A stretch of 64,000 nt of DNA from Bradyrhizobium diazoefficiens (GCF_016616885.1 NZ_CP067102.1:620001-684000); one strand, 5' to 3'; shown: positions 1 to 8,392, numbered from the stretch's first letter. Made by a program: numbers and translations. Notes: generated by a model from the sequence alone, not told the origin.

Positions 1-1845
1 CGAGTACGACAGGATGGTGCGAAAATCCTTTTCGCTCTCGATTGGGTTGCCCCATTCCGGCCATTCCGGTGGCGTCAGCGGCAGCGTGTCGTCGAGCATG
101 GTGTTGAGCACGTCGACGAACGGCACTTCGGCGACGATGCCGGCGAACAATTCGCCGGCACGGTTTGCGACCGCGCCCATCAGCATGCCGCCGGCCGAGC
201 CGCCATGGCCGACGATACGCTTGCGGCTCGTGTATTTCGCATCGATCAGCGCGCGGGCGCTGGCCGCAAAATCGTCGAACGAATTGGTCTTCTTCTCGCG
301 CTTGCCGTCGAGATACCAGCCCCAGCCCTTGTCGGAGCCGCCGCGGATATGGGCGATGGCGTAGACGAAGCCGCGGTCGACCAGCGACAGGCGGTTGGCG
401 TTGAACGAGGCCGGCATCGCCATGCCGTAGGAGCCATAACCGTAGAGCAACAGCGGCGCCGCGCCGTCCAGCTTCAGTCCGCGGCGATAGAGGATCGACA
501 CCGGTACCTCGGCGCCGTCATGGGCTTTCGCCATGATGCGGGTGGTGACGTAATCGGCCGCATTGTGGCCAGACGGAATCTCCTGGCGCTTGCGCAAGGT
601 GCGCGTGCGCTTGGTCATGTCGTAGTCGTAGACTTCCGACGGCGTCGTCATCGACGAATAGGCAAAGCGCAAATTCGTCGTGTCGAATTCGTAGGAGCCC
701 ATCGTGTCCAGCGAATACGCGGCCTCGTCGAAGGCGATCGCGTGCTCCTCCCTGGTCGTGAGGTCGCGGATCACGATCGCCGGCAGCGCGTTGGCACGCT
801 CCAGCCGCACCAGATGGCCGGCATAGAGATCGAGGTCGATGATGTAGATGCCGGGACGATAGGGGATCAGGTCGCGCCAGTTCTTGCGCTCGGGCTGGCT
901 CAGCGGCGCGGTGACGATCTTGAAGTCGATGGCATCATCGGCATTGGTAAGGATGAAGAGCTCGTCGCCGCGATCGGCGAGCGAATATTGCACGCCCTCC
1001 TCGCGCGCCGCGACGAGACGCGGCGGCGCTTCCGGATGGGTCAGATCGATCAGCCGCTGCTCGGAGGTTTCGTGGTCGCCGCCGGCGATCACGCAGAAAC
1101 GGCCGCTGGTGCTCTCATGCAGATGGGTGAACCAGCCGGAATCCTGCTCCTCGTAGACCAGCGTGTCGTCGGCCTGTTTGGTGCCGAGCTTGTGCCGCCA
1201 CACCTGCATCGGCCGGTGATTGTCGTCGAGCTTCACATAGAAGAACGACTTCGCATCCTTGCTCCAGACCACGCCGCCGTCGGTCTCCTCGACGACGTCG
1301 TCGACGTCTTTGCCACTCGCCCAGTCGCGCACGCGGATCGTAAAATATTCCGACCCCTTGGTGTCGGCGCTCCAGGCCTGCAGCTTGTGATCGTCCGAGT
1401 GCCGGCTGCCGCCGAACTTGAAATATTTGTGGTCCTTGGCGAGCGCATCGCCGTCGAGCACGATATGGCCCTCGCCGCCGTCGCGGGGCATGCGGCCGAA
1501 CAGCTCGTGCTGGCCGCCCTCGCGGAATTTGCGGAAGTACGCGAACGGTCCGTCCGGCGACGGCACGCTGGAATCGTCCTCCTTGATGCGGCCGCGCATC
1601 TCGCGCACCAGCATTTTCTGCAGGCTCGCGGTGTGGCCGAGCAGGCTCTCGGTGTAGCCGTTCTCTTCATCCAGATATTTGCGGATGTCGGGATCGAGCA
1701 CCTTTGGATCGCGCAGCACCTCCTGCCATTTCGCGTCCTTCAGCCAGGCATAGTCGTCGGTCACGGTGATGCCGTGATGGCCAAAGGAATGCGGCCGGCG
1801 CGGAGCGACGGGAGCGGTCGGGGTCGTGCTGGCGGATTTGGGCAA
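1..1845 (-). CDS. ptrB: Oligopeptidase B (S9A serine peptidase), C-terminus cut by window edge
   Basis: Cytoplasmic prolyl-oligopeptidase-family enzyme that cleaves short peptides after basic residues. About 615 residues are visible: an N-terminal segment (ITVTDDYAWLKD), the seven-bladed propeller, then the alpha/beta-hydrolase domain. The nucleophile motif GGSAGGMLMG is near base 190 and is followed by VPFVDVLNTMLD, both as I recall them in E. coli PtrB. The catalytic Asp and His lie beyond base 1. The start is inferred as TTG at 1845, because the reading begins PKSASTTPTAP and a GAGG lies 6 nt upstream; no ATG suits. A hairpin at 1936-1959 separates it from the aminotransferase gene upstream on the same strand. 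Confidence 0.9.
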   Translation of the reverse strand, partial: MPKSASTTPTAPVAPRRPHSFGHHGITVTDDYAWLKDAKWQEVLRDPKVLDPDIRKYLDEENGYTESLLGHTASLQKMLVREMRGRIKEDDSSVPSPDGPFAYFRKFREGGQHELFGRMPRDGGEGHIVLDGDALAKDHKYFKFGGSRHSDDHKLQAWSADTKGSEYFTIRVRDWASGKDVDDVVEETDGGVVWSKDAKSFFYVKLDDNHRPMQVWRHKLGTKQADDTLVYEEQDSGWFTHLHESTSGRFCVIAGGDHETSEQRLIDLTHPEAPPRLVAAREEGVQYSLADRGDELFILTNADDAIDFKIVTAPLSQPERKNWRDLIPYRPGIYIIDLDLYAGHLVRLERANALPAIVIRDLTTREEHAIAFDEAAYSLDTMGSYEFDTTNLRFAYSSMTTPSEVYDYDMTKRTRTLRKRQEIPSGHNAADYVTTRIMAKAHDGAEVPVSILYRRGLKLDGAAPLLLYGYGSYGMAMPASFNANRLSLVDRGFVYAIAHIRGGSDKGWGWYLDGKREKKTNSFDDFAASARALIDAKYTSRKRIVGHGGSAGGMLMGAVANRAGELFAGIVAEVPFVDVLNTMLDDTLPLTPPEWPEWGNPIESEKDFRTILSYS

Positions 1846-1935
1846 ATCGATCCTCGGGGAAGAGATGTGTCTCGTCCCTATATCAGATCGAATGTGGGGG
1901 ATTTAAAGAAGGCCGCTTGCGCCGGCGGTTGGCTC

Positions 1936-1959
1936 CCTCTCCCCGCACGCGGGGAGAGG
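1936..1959. repeat. Short CTCTCCCC/GGGGAGAG palindrome
   Basis: Nine-base arms CCTCTCCCC (1936-1944) and GGGGAGAGG (1951-1959) enclose GCACGC, which can pair further. It lies 6 nt past the aminotransferase stop and upstream of ptrB, so it may act as a transcript-end hairpin. Similar CTCTCCCC palindromes are common between genes in rhizobial genomes (recalled, not searched). Confidence 0.55.
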
Positions 1960-1965
1960 CGAAGC

Positions 1966-3153
1966 TTACACCGCCACCTGCTCACCCAGATATGCGACCG
2001 CCGCCTCCAGCCCGCCCTTGCCATGTGGGATCTTCAGCGCGTTCAATCCGACCTCGATGACCCCGAGCGTGCCGAGCAGCATCGGCGCATTGACATGGCC
2101 CATATGGGCGATGCGGAAGGCTTGGCCCGAGAGGTCGCCGATGCCGGTGCCGAGCACGACGCCGCACTTTTCCTTGCAATAGCGCTGCAGCACCGCGGGA
2201 TCATGGCCGGTGGTCATGGTCACCGTGGTCACGGTGTTGGAGCGCTCGTGGGGTTCGGCAACGTTGAAGCCGAGCACCTGGCCCTCCGTCCAAGCGCCGA
2301 CCGCACGCCGGGCGGCTTCGGCGAGCAGCGCGTGGCGGCGGAACGCGTTCTCCAGGCCTTCCTCGTGAATAAGGTCGATCGCCTGGCGCAGCGCGAACAA
2401 CAGATGCACCGGGGCGGTGCCGGCATATTTGCGATAGTTCTCGGTGCCCTCGCGCTCGCTCCAGCTCCAATAGGGCGTCGCCATGTTGGCGCGCCTGTGC
2501 GCGTCCTGCGCGCGTGCGCTGGCCGACACGAAGCCAAGACCGGGCGGTGTCATCAGGCCCTTCTGCGAGCCCGACATCGCGACGTCGACACCCCATTTGT
2601 CCATCTCGAACGGCATGCAGCCGAGCGAGGCGACGGTATCGACCATGTACAGCGCGGGATGGTCGGCCGCCTTGATGGCCTTGCCGATCGCCTCGATGTC
2701 GTTCTGCACGCCCGAGGCCGTATCGATCTGGACGACGACCACGGCCTTGATCTTGTGCTCGGTGTCGCGGCGCAGCCGCTCCTCGACCTCGTGCGGCCGC
2801 ACCGCGCGGCGCCAGTCGCCTTTGAGCACCTCGACCTCGGCGCCCATCAGCGCCGCCGCATTGCCCCAGCCGATCGCAAACCGTCCGCTCTCCAGCACCA
2901 GCACCTTGTCGCCGCGCGACAGCACGTTGCTCAGCGCGGCTTCCCAGGCACCGTGGCCGTTGGCGATGTAGATGTAGGACTTGCCCTTGGTCGCAAACAG
3001 ATTCGAGATGTCGCGGAGCAGGCTTTCAGTCAGGTCGAGCATCTCCTTGGAGTAGATGTCGATCGCCGGACGATGCATTGCCTGCAGCACAGCGTCGGGT
3101 ATCGTGGTGGGCCCGGGGATGGCCAGAAATTCCCGGCCCGCGCGAACGGTCAT
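1966..3153 (-). CDS. Serine/alanine-glyoxylate aminotransferase family protein (class V, PLP)
   Basis: PLP enzyme of fold type I, class V, 395 residues, the usual length for the AGT/SgaA family. It would move an amino group from serine or alanine to glyoxylate, forming glycine (serine cycle or photorespiration-like metabolism). The PLP lysine is K198 in SGSQKGLM, preceded by the cofactor aspartate in YMVDTVASLG. The N-terminus LAIPGPTTIPDAV carries the family's GPT motif. AAGGAAG lies 6 nt before the ATG. Substrate choice cannot be read from sequence; a pyruvate-using aminotransferase of the same class is the main alternative. Confidence 0.85.
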   Translation of the reverse strand: MTVRAGREFLAIPGPTTIPDAVLQAMHRPAIDIYSKEMLDLTESLLRDISNLFATKGKSYIYIANGHGAWEAALSNVLSRGDKVLVLESGRFAIGWGNAAALMGAEVEVLKGDWRRAVRPHEVEERLRRDTEHKIKAVVVVQIDTASGVQNDIEAIGKAIKAADHPALYMVDTVASLGCMPFEMDKWGVDVAMSGSQKGLMTPPGLGFVSASARAQDAHRRANMATPYWSWSEREGTENYRKYAGTAPVHLLFALRQAIDLIHEEGLENAFRRHALLAEAARRAVGAWTEGQVLGFNVAEPHERSNTVTTVTMTTGHDPAVLQRYCKEKCGVVLGTGIGDLSGQAFRIAHMGHVNAPMLLGTLGVIEVGLNALKIPHGKGGLEAAVAYLGEQVAV

Positions 3154-3258
3154 TGCTATCTTCCTTGTGTCGTGAAGATTGTCTGGTGGGTCGCTGATTC
3201 ATAGTCTTACGCGGCGGGGCGGCCCGAGAAAAGCACGTAAAACGCACGCCAGATGCGC

Positions 3259-4011
3259 CTATCGCTTGGTCTCGCGGCAGCCGGCGGCCTCGGCCTCCTC
3301 GACCGAACAGAACCAGCGGGTGCCCTTGCTGATCTTCATCTTGATCTGGGTGTACCAGCGGCTGGTCGGGGTGTGGTAAATGCATTCGCCGGCGGTGTTG
3401 ACGTTGCCCTTGATGGTACAGTCCGGCGACGGCGCGACCGGCCCCGAGGCCGAGGCGAGCAGCACCGAATGCGCCCCTTCGGGCGGCTTGGTCGCGCCCA
3501 GGATCGCCGTCTTCTTGTTGCGCACGCGCCAGTCCCAGGGGGCGATGAAGGCGCCCTGCCACATCCCGGCTTTTGCCTCACGCGCGGCAGCCTCGTCGGC
3601 ATCGTAATCGTGGGACATGCGGGTGTAGGCCAGCGCCCAGCCGTTGCGCACCAGCCATTTCTGGATGTCCTCGCCGCCGACCTCGCAGTGCGCCACGGTG
3701 CGGCCGCGCCGGTCGATCGCGCGGGCATGGCACACCCAGCTCTTGCCCTCGGTGTATTTGGCGAGCTCGTCACGCGCCGCAGCGCCGCAGGTCCAGCGCT
3801 CGGCCTTGGTGTTGAGGCAGAGCTGGTCGGCGGAGGGCGCGTCGATGCCGCCAAGCCGGATCCGCGTGCTGCCGATCAGGACGGAATCGCCATCGCGGAC
3901 CTTGGCGATGCCGGTGACGTCGGCCGCCTGCGCCAGCGATGGCAAGCCGAGCAAGGGTAAGCCGAGCAAAGACAGCACAATCAGGAGTTTTCGCAACATG
4001 CCGGTCCGCAT
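3259..4011 (-). CDS. Secreted staphylococcal-nuclease-like protein with altered active site
   Basis: A signal peptide (LLIVLSLLGLPLLG, then an SLAQA-type cleavage site) is followed by an SNase/TNase fold. The metal-site motif VRDGDSV and arginines in IRLGGIDAP and DRRGRT are present. The usual IDAPE has Ser in place of the catalytic Glu (IDAPSADQLC), so nuclease activity is doubtful. The last 70 residues add a Cys-containing tail (SPDCTIKGN, GECIYHTP, RWFCSVEEAEAAGC) seen in some alphaproteobacterial homologues. In-frame ATGs exist at 4068, 4023, 4011 and 3999; I chose 4011 for the signal-peptide geometry, but no ribosome site decides it. Confidence 0.75.
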   Translation of the reverse strand: MRTGMLRKLLIVLSLLGLPLLGLPSLAQAADVTGIAKVRDGDSVLIGSTRIRLGGIDAPSADQLCLNTKAERWTCGAAARDELAKYTEGKSWVCHARAIDRRGRTVAHCEVGGEDIQKWLVRNGWALAYTRMSHDYDADEAAAREAKAGMWQGAFIAPWDWRVRNKKTAILGATKPPEGAHSVLLASASGPVAPSPDCTIKGNVNTAGECIYHTPTSRWYTQIKMKISKGTRWFCSVEEAEAAGCRETKR

Positions 4012-4160
4012 TGTCGTCCGCATTGCCTTATCTGCATTGACTTGGGAACACCTTGATAAGCCGCGCAATTGTGGTCGGCTTTGGGCCGCGCGGCCAGCTT
4101 ATGCCTAACGGATAGGCTTTCAACTTCCCGTCATTACCGGGCGAGCGGCGAGTGGGGAGC

Positions 4161-4191
4161 GGCGAATAGTGCGCGCACTGCACTATTCGCC
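4161..4191 (-). terminator. Hairpin overlapping the stop codon of the upstream gene
   Basis: Perfect 12-bp arms GGCGAATAGTGC (4161-4172) and GCACTATTCGCC (4180-4191) with a 7-nt loop. The right arm contains the TAG stop of the 576-residue gene. There is no clear U-tract, so a dispersed palindrome recruited as the 3' end is as likely as a classical terminator. Confidence 0.5.
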
Positions 4192-5913
4192 ATTCACAAT
4201 TCGCCTGCGCGCCACCGCCAGCCCCATCAACACAAACGCCGACGTCACCTCCGGGCCGCCGACCAGAATCCGCGTCGGGGTCTTCATCTTGTTCCATTCA
4301 TAGGCGCGGAATGGGCCGCGGCGGCCGCCCTCACCGATGGCATCGACGATCACGTTGAGCGCGGGTGCAAAGGCGCGCGGGTCGGCGCCGAGATGACCGA
4401 GCGCAATCAGCGCCAGCGCGGCGTCGAACACGTTCATCTCGGCGGCCATCAGCTCGCCCTTGACGTAGGCGAGCACGCGATGACGGATGAAGTCGAAATC
4501 GCCGTCGGGATCGACCGCGGCCTGGGCTGCCAGCGGCAACGCCAGGAAGGCCGCGTAGCAGCGGCCGAAATAGGCGCTGTAGAGCTCCGGCAGATAATAG
4601 ATGTGCGAGCGCGGATTGGCGAAGGCGCCGCTTGCCGCCAAGCGCTTCTGGAAGCCGATGATCCGGTGCACGGTCGCAAGCCGCGCCGGCGTCTCCAGAA
4701 TCTTCCAACGCGCCAGGTTGCGAAAGCTCACCTCGAGAATGTCGAGATTGAGCGTCGGATCGAGATCGTTGCCGTAGGGCCGTTCGCCTTTGAGGTTGTC
4801 GATCCAGGTCGCAACGCCGCCCTCGTAATCGATATTGTCGTTGATCGGGACCGTCACGCGCGGCTCGTTGACGCCGGCATGCACCTGGTAGCCCGCGTAG
4901 AAATCCAGCAGCGGCTGGTCGATGATCGGATCGGTGCAGCCGGCCTGCGTCGCCGCGGAAATCGAGCACGCCGTGGTGTCGCAATCCGGCACATAGACGC
5001 CGAAGCCGAGGTCCTGCTTGATCTGCGCAAAATAGTGGGAGAAGCGCGGATGCGGCGGGGGTGCGAGCGCGGTGATGACGTTGAAGCGCTGACCGCCGAT
5101 GCCCTCGGCCTCCTCGCGGCTGATGTTGACACAGAAATCGACCATGTCGGCGATCGCGCGCTCGGCTGCGGTCTTGTCTGCCGGCGAGGCGAGCCCGGTC
5201 TCGACATAGCTGAGCAATGCTTCGATGAAGAACGCGTCGTAATAGGCCGAGCGGTGTCGGATCTGCACCGGCTCCCACATCGGCTCGGCAATCCCGCGCC
5301 AGGGCGGATTGACCACGGCGCGGGCCTCCGAGCGCGCGATGAAGACGCGGGCGAGGTTGAACAGCAGCGACGAATTCTTGTAGCCGCGCGCATTCAGCCC
5401 GGTGAGCGCCATGATCAGCTCGCGCCCGCGCAAGTCTGGATCGCCGATCAGGTTGAACGCGGCATAGGTTGGCAGGAAACCGTTCTTGCGATACGAGCCG
5501 AGCAGATGCTGCGCGCAATCGCGGATCGCGCCGTCGATTTGTGTTTGCTCCGGCATGGCGCCGGCGAACATGGCCGGCGGTGGCCTGGGATGGTCGAGCT
5601 TGATGGTGTCGACCAGTTCGGCGATGGGTTGGCCGACCGCCGCCCAGTCGGGCTCGGCATCGTCGCGGGCGCGGACCAAAGCCTCGCGCAGCCGGGCGAG
5701 CCTGGCCTCGTCACGCAGCTCGCTCAAGCCGGCCCGGCGCAGCAGCACCCGCAACGCCGGATTGCCGAGCGCGGTCTTGTAGAATTTGGCCAGATGCGGA
5801 TCGCCGCTGGAAGGACCTGACAATACGGGATCGCAGACGTCATAAAGGGACGGGCCGTCTTTCCGCGCCGTCAGCGCCCGGCACGCGGCACCTGCAAAAT
5901 AATGAAAGCTCAT
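4183..5913 (-). CDS. Conserved protein of unknown function, 576 aa
   Basis: I do not recognise a family. The start is taken at 5913 (MSFHYFAGAACRALTARKDG), with AGG about 7 nt upstream, rather than at an ATG at 6009, whose extra 32 residues look untranslated. There is no signal peptide or membrane segment. Helix-rich stretches alternate with conserved-looking blocks (GNDLDPTLNLDILEVSFRNL, DNIDYEGGVATWIDNLKG), and one Cys-rich loop (PDCDTTAC, QAGCTDP) may hold metal or a disulfide. The overall pattern could be an alpha/alpha-toroid, but this is a guess. A Crp-like box lies about 100 nt upstream at 6011. Confidence 0.65.
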   Translation of the reverse strand: MSFHYFAGAACRALTARKDGPSLYDVCDPVLSGPSSGDPHLAKFYKTALGNPALRVLLRRAGLSELRDEARLARLREALVRARDDAEPDWAAVGQPIAELVDTIKLDHPRPPPAMFAGAMPEQTQIDGAIRDCAQHLLGSYRKNGFLPTYAAFNLIGDPDLRGRELIMALTGLNARGYKNSSLLFNLARVFIARSEARAVVNPPWRGIAEPMWEPVQIRHRSAYYDAFFIEALLSYVETGLASPADKTAAERAIADMVDFCVNISREEAEGIGGQRFNVITALAPPPHPRFSHYFAQIKQDLGFGVYVPDCDTTACSISAATQAGCTDPIIDQPLLDFYAGYQVHAGVNEPRVTVPINDNIDYEGGVATWIDNLKGERPYGNDLDPTLNLDILEVSFRNLARWKILETPARLATVHRIIGFQKRLAASGAFANPRSHIYYLPELYSAYFGRCYAAFLALPLAAQAAVDPDGDFDFIRHRVLAYVKGELMAAEMNVFDAALALIALGHLGADPRAFAPALNVIVDAIGEGGRRGPFRAYEWNKMKTPTRILVGGPEVTSAFVLMGLAVARRRIVNGE

Positions 5914-6010
5914 GAAATACCTGGTGGCGGGGGACTTTCGCGGGGGCCAGGCGGCGACCTGGCCCCCGCAAGTCTTTGAAAAAGCTACCCGGATTCGCGG
6001 CAAATACAAA

Positions 6011-6026
6011 TGTGACTGACGTCACG
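6011..6026. promoter_or_regulatory. Crp-like box TGTGA-N6-TCACG
   Basis: TGTGA (6011-6015), CTGACG, TCACG (6022-6026): one mismatch from the classical TGTGA-N6-TCACA operator. It sits 98 nt upstream of the divergent unknown gene (start 5913) and 300 nt upstream of the caspase-like gene. See the related boxes at 33826 and 41471. Confidence 0.45.
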
Positions 6027-6325
6027 GAAAAATCCGGCACAAGGGCTGCATGATCGACCCCCGGAAGGCTACGGGGGAGCCAAAGAATGGAGGAATGAGG
6101 GCTGTATAATTAACCAATATATTCAGTGGCTTAGATCGAATTTAGAGCGATCTATTGCCGAGCCGGAGATATCCGGTTAAGGGTTTGTTTGGTGCGGTGC
6201 CGCAAATTGCGCGCAATTCGGGGGCACTCCCCCGGCCAATCCCTCAAACCTAAAGACGCCATCGCGCTACTCAAACAGTGTGCGCGCGCTTGGCCGGTCT
6301 TTGGCACTGACAGGAATGAACCGAG
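6027..6325. other. Intergenic region before the caspase-like gene
   Basis: Holds one small hairpin, CCCCCG (6058-6063) / CGGGGG (6072-6077), and an AT-rich patch at about 6107-6150 that may carry a promoter for the gene at 6326. No ORF with a ribosome site was found. Confidence 0.4.
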
Positions 6326-7180
6326 ATGAATGTACGGCAGCTCGACATTTCCCGACGCTCGATTGCGCTCGCCGCAGCCCTCATCGGCACGGTGTCGCTG
6401 GTGATCGGCGCCCATGCTGCCCTCAACATGCGCGCGCTCGACGCCGCCAAGGCCGTCACGACCGACCAGGTCACGGGCTCGGTGGGCCAGACCTCACGTC
6501 TCGCGCTCGTCATCGGGAATGGTCATTATCCCGACGCCAGCGCCCCGCTGACGCAGTCGATCAACGACGCGCGCGCGCTATCCTCGACGCTGCGCAAGAA
6601 CGGTTTTGACGTCGACATGGTGGAAGACGCGAGCAAGGACGACATGGTCCGCGCCGTCAACCGCCTCAAGTCCCGCATCAAGCACGACACCGTCGTCATG
6701 CTGTTCTTCGGCGGCTACGGCGTGCAAGCCGGCCGCGAGAGCTACATGCTGCCGGTCGATGCCGTGATCTGGAAGGAAAGCGACGTCCGCCGCCAGGGCG
6801 TCTCGATCGAGGGCGTGCTCAACATGATGAAGGAGCAGGGCGCCAAGGCCAAGCTCGTCGTCGTCGATGCGTCCCGCCGCAATCCCTATGAGCGCCGCTT
6901 CCGCTCCTACTCGCACGGTCTCGCGCCGATCGGCACGCCTGACAACGCGCTGATCCTGTCCTCGGCCTCGCCCGGCAAGGTCGTCGACGACGGCAAGGGC
7001 GAGCACTCTACGCTGGTCAGCGAGCTCCTCAACAATCTCAATGCGCAGCAGGGTAGCAGCGCCGAAAGCGTCTTCAACAAGACCCGCGTCGCCATCTCCC
7101 GCGCCTCCGAAGGCGACCAGGTCCCGACCGTCTCCTCCTCGCTGCTCGAGGACGTCCGCCTCAACGAAGCCGGCGGCTAG
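6326..7180 (+). CDS. Caspase-fold (peptidase C14) protein with replaced catalytic dyad
   Basis: An N-terminal hydrophobic segment (SIALAAALIGTVSLVIGA, about residues 12-29) anchors or exports a single C14 domain beginning RLALVIGNGHYPDA. In active members the dyad is His in YYSGHG and Cys in DACR. Here the equivalents are FFGGYG (Tyr131) and DASRRNP (Ser183), so neither catalytic residue is present. The rest of the fold is well kept (YMLPVDA, SIEGVL, ISRASEGDQVP). It is closely related to the domain at 39707, which has Phe/Ser instead. Probably a non-proteolytic periplasmic scaffold or binding protein. AGGA lies 11 nt before the ATG. A REPIN-like repeat follows at once. Confidence 0.85.
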   Translation: MNVRQLDISRRSIALAAALIGTVSLVIGAHAALNMRALDAAKAVTTDQVTGSVGQTSRLALVIGNGHYPDASAPLTQSINDARALSSTLRKNGFDVDMVEDASKDDMVRAVNRLKSRIKHDTVVMLFFGGYGVQAGRESYMLPVDAVIWKESDVRRQGVSIEGVLNMMKEQGAKAKLVVVDASRRNPYERRFRSYSHGLAPIGTPDNALILSSASPGKVVDDGKGEHSTLVSELLNNLNAQQGSSAESVFNKTRVAISRASEGDQVPTVSSSLLEDVRLNEAGG

Positions 7181-7195
7181 TTTCACGCGACAGCT

Positions 7196-7288
7196 TCGTA
7201 GGGTGGGTTAGCGCAGCGTAACCCACCACGTCTGCATCCGCGGAAACTAAAAAAGGTGGGTTACGCCTTCGGCTAACCCACCCTACGA
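7196..7288. repeat. REPIN-like repeat of GGGTGGGTTAGC type, copy A
   Basis: Outer 17-bp perfect arms 7196-7212 and 7272-7288 (TCGTAGGGTGGGTTAGC and its complement) enclose inner 12-bp perfect arms 7216-7227 (GCGTAACCCACC) and 7255-7266. Each half is therefore itself a hairpin, and the two halves face each other, as in REP doublets. The core ATCCGCGGAAAC is shared with copy B at 12516-12660. It fills the space between two convergent genes. Confidence 0.8.
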
Positions 7289-7297
7289 CACCGTCTG

Positions 7298-8182
7298 CTA
7301 CTTCGCCGCTTCGCTCGCCATCACCGGACGCACGGGATCGCCTTCGCGCAAGAGCGCACCGGCGCGGGCGACGACGATATCGCCTTCGCTGAGGCCGTCG
7401 CGGACCTCGATATTGCCGCCCGACATCAAGCCGGTCTCGACGCGCTTGGTCTCGACGCGATTGCGGCGGATCACCTGCACCACGGTGCCTGCGGATGAAT
7501 ATTGCACCGACGTCAGCGGCACCGCGACGTTGCAGCTCTGCCCGGTCTTGATCAGCGCGCGCCCGCTCGCATTCAGCAGCAGCCGCTTCTGCGAGGAGAT
7601 GCCGATATAGACCATGCCCTGCTGGATGTTCGGCTCGACGGTCGGACCGATGCGACGCACCTTGCCATCGAGATCGCCGGCACCGGCAATCCGCACGGTG
7701 GCCGGCTGATTGACCGCAAGCTTCCTGACATCGTTGGTCGCGACCAGGCCGACGAGGTCGTATTCGCTGCGCGCCACGATGGTGAACAGCGCCTCGCCCT
7801 TGGCCGAGGCGGGCGCACCGATCTGCGCGGTCGAGGTGGCAATGACGCCGGCGACGGGGGCGGTGACCTGCAGCGTGCCGCCTTCGGGCAGCGCCAGCCG
7901 CGCCATGACCTGGCCGGCTGTCGTGGTGTCGCCGGCTTCGGCCAGCACCTCGGTCACCTTCAGCCCCGGACGTTCGGGTCGCACCGAGGTCTCCTCGCGC
8001 GCGACGATCGAGCCGGTGGCCTCGACGATGTCGGAGAAGCAGGATTTTGCCGCCTTCAGCACCGTGACCGCCGGCCCCTTGGGCGCGTCGTCATCGGCCG
8101 CGAGCACGGGCTGGGACAGCAACAGCAGTCCGCTCAGGGCGATGAGAGACTTGGAAAAGGAACGCGCAGGCAATGAACGCAT
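7298..8182 (-). CDS. RND/HlyD-type periplasmic adaptor, orphan
   Basis: Membrane-fusion protein of 294 residues with signal peptide (SLIALSGLLLLSQPVLA). It has the barrel-sandwich (VTEVLAEAGDTTTAGQVMARL, APVAGVI) and beta-barrel regions of efflux adaptors, but almost no alpha-hairpin. It is paralogous to the adaptor at 37820-38749. Both carry CFSD near the N-terminus and a second Cys before AVP (SCNVAVP here, SCGVAVP there), a plausible conserved disulfide, and both have VET-R-V-GL near the C-terminus. No permease gene adjoins it, so it may serve the RND pump at 34677 or one elsewhere. Confidence 0.8.
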   Translation of the reverse strand: MRSLPARSFSKSLIALSGLLLLSQPVLAADDDAPKGPAVTVLKAAKSCFSDIVEATGSIVAREETSVRPERPGLKVTEVLAEAGDTTTAGQVMARLALPEGGTLQVTAPVAGVIATSTAQIGAPASAKGEALFTIVARSEYDLVGLVATNDVRKLAVNQPATVRIAGAGDLDGKVRRIGPTVEPNIQQGMVYIGISSQKRLLLNASGRALIKTGQSCNVAVPLTSVQYSSAGTVVQVIRRNRVETKRVETGLMSGGNIEVRDGLSEGDIVVARAGALLREGDPVRPVMASEAAK

Positions 8183-8349
8183 CGGTCATTCCGGTTGGTC
8201 GCAAGGCTTCATCGATAAGGCTTCGATGGATAGCAGAAGCGGCAACAGCGGGCCATGGGCTGACCGCATGAGAAATGCCGCAGCGCAGGCGGCGCGATGC
8301 CGCCTGTTGATTTAGTCTTTCGGACCGGAGCTAAGGTTCGCCGTCTTTC

Positions 8350-8380
8350 ACCCTCCCCTGGGGGGCCTCCAGGGGAGGGT
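8350..8380. terminator. Strong hairpin between convergent/tandem gene ends
   Basis: ACCCTCCCCTGG (8350-8361), 7-nt loop, CCAGGGGAGGGT (8369-8380): 12-bp perfect arms, 13 nt past the stop of the beta-propeller gene on the minus strand. No long T-run follows, so it could be a dispersed palindrome acting as a transcript end. Confidence 0.55.
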
Positions 8381-8392
8381 AAGAGGAAGCCT

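Noticed and set aside
205..3204. 999-codon open frame on the plus strand
   Set aside because: Antisense to ptrB and the aminotransferase, which have clear family motifs. It is Arg/Ala/Gly/His-rich with no domains, as expected from GC-rich codon bias.
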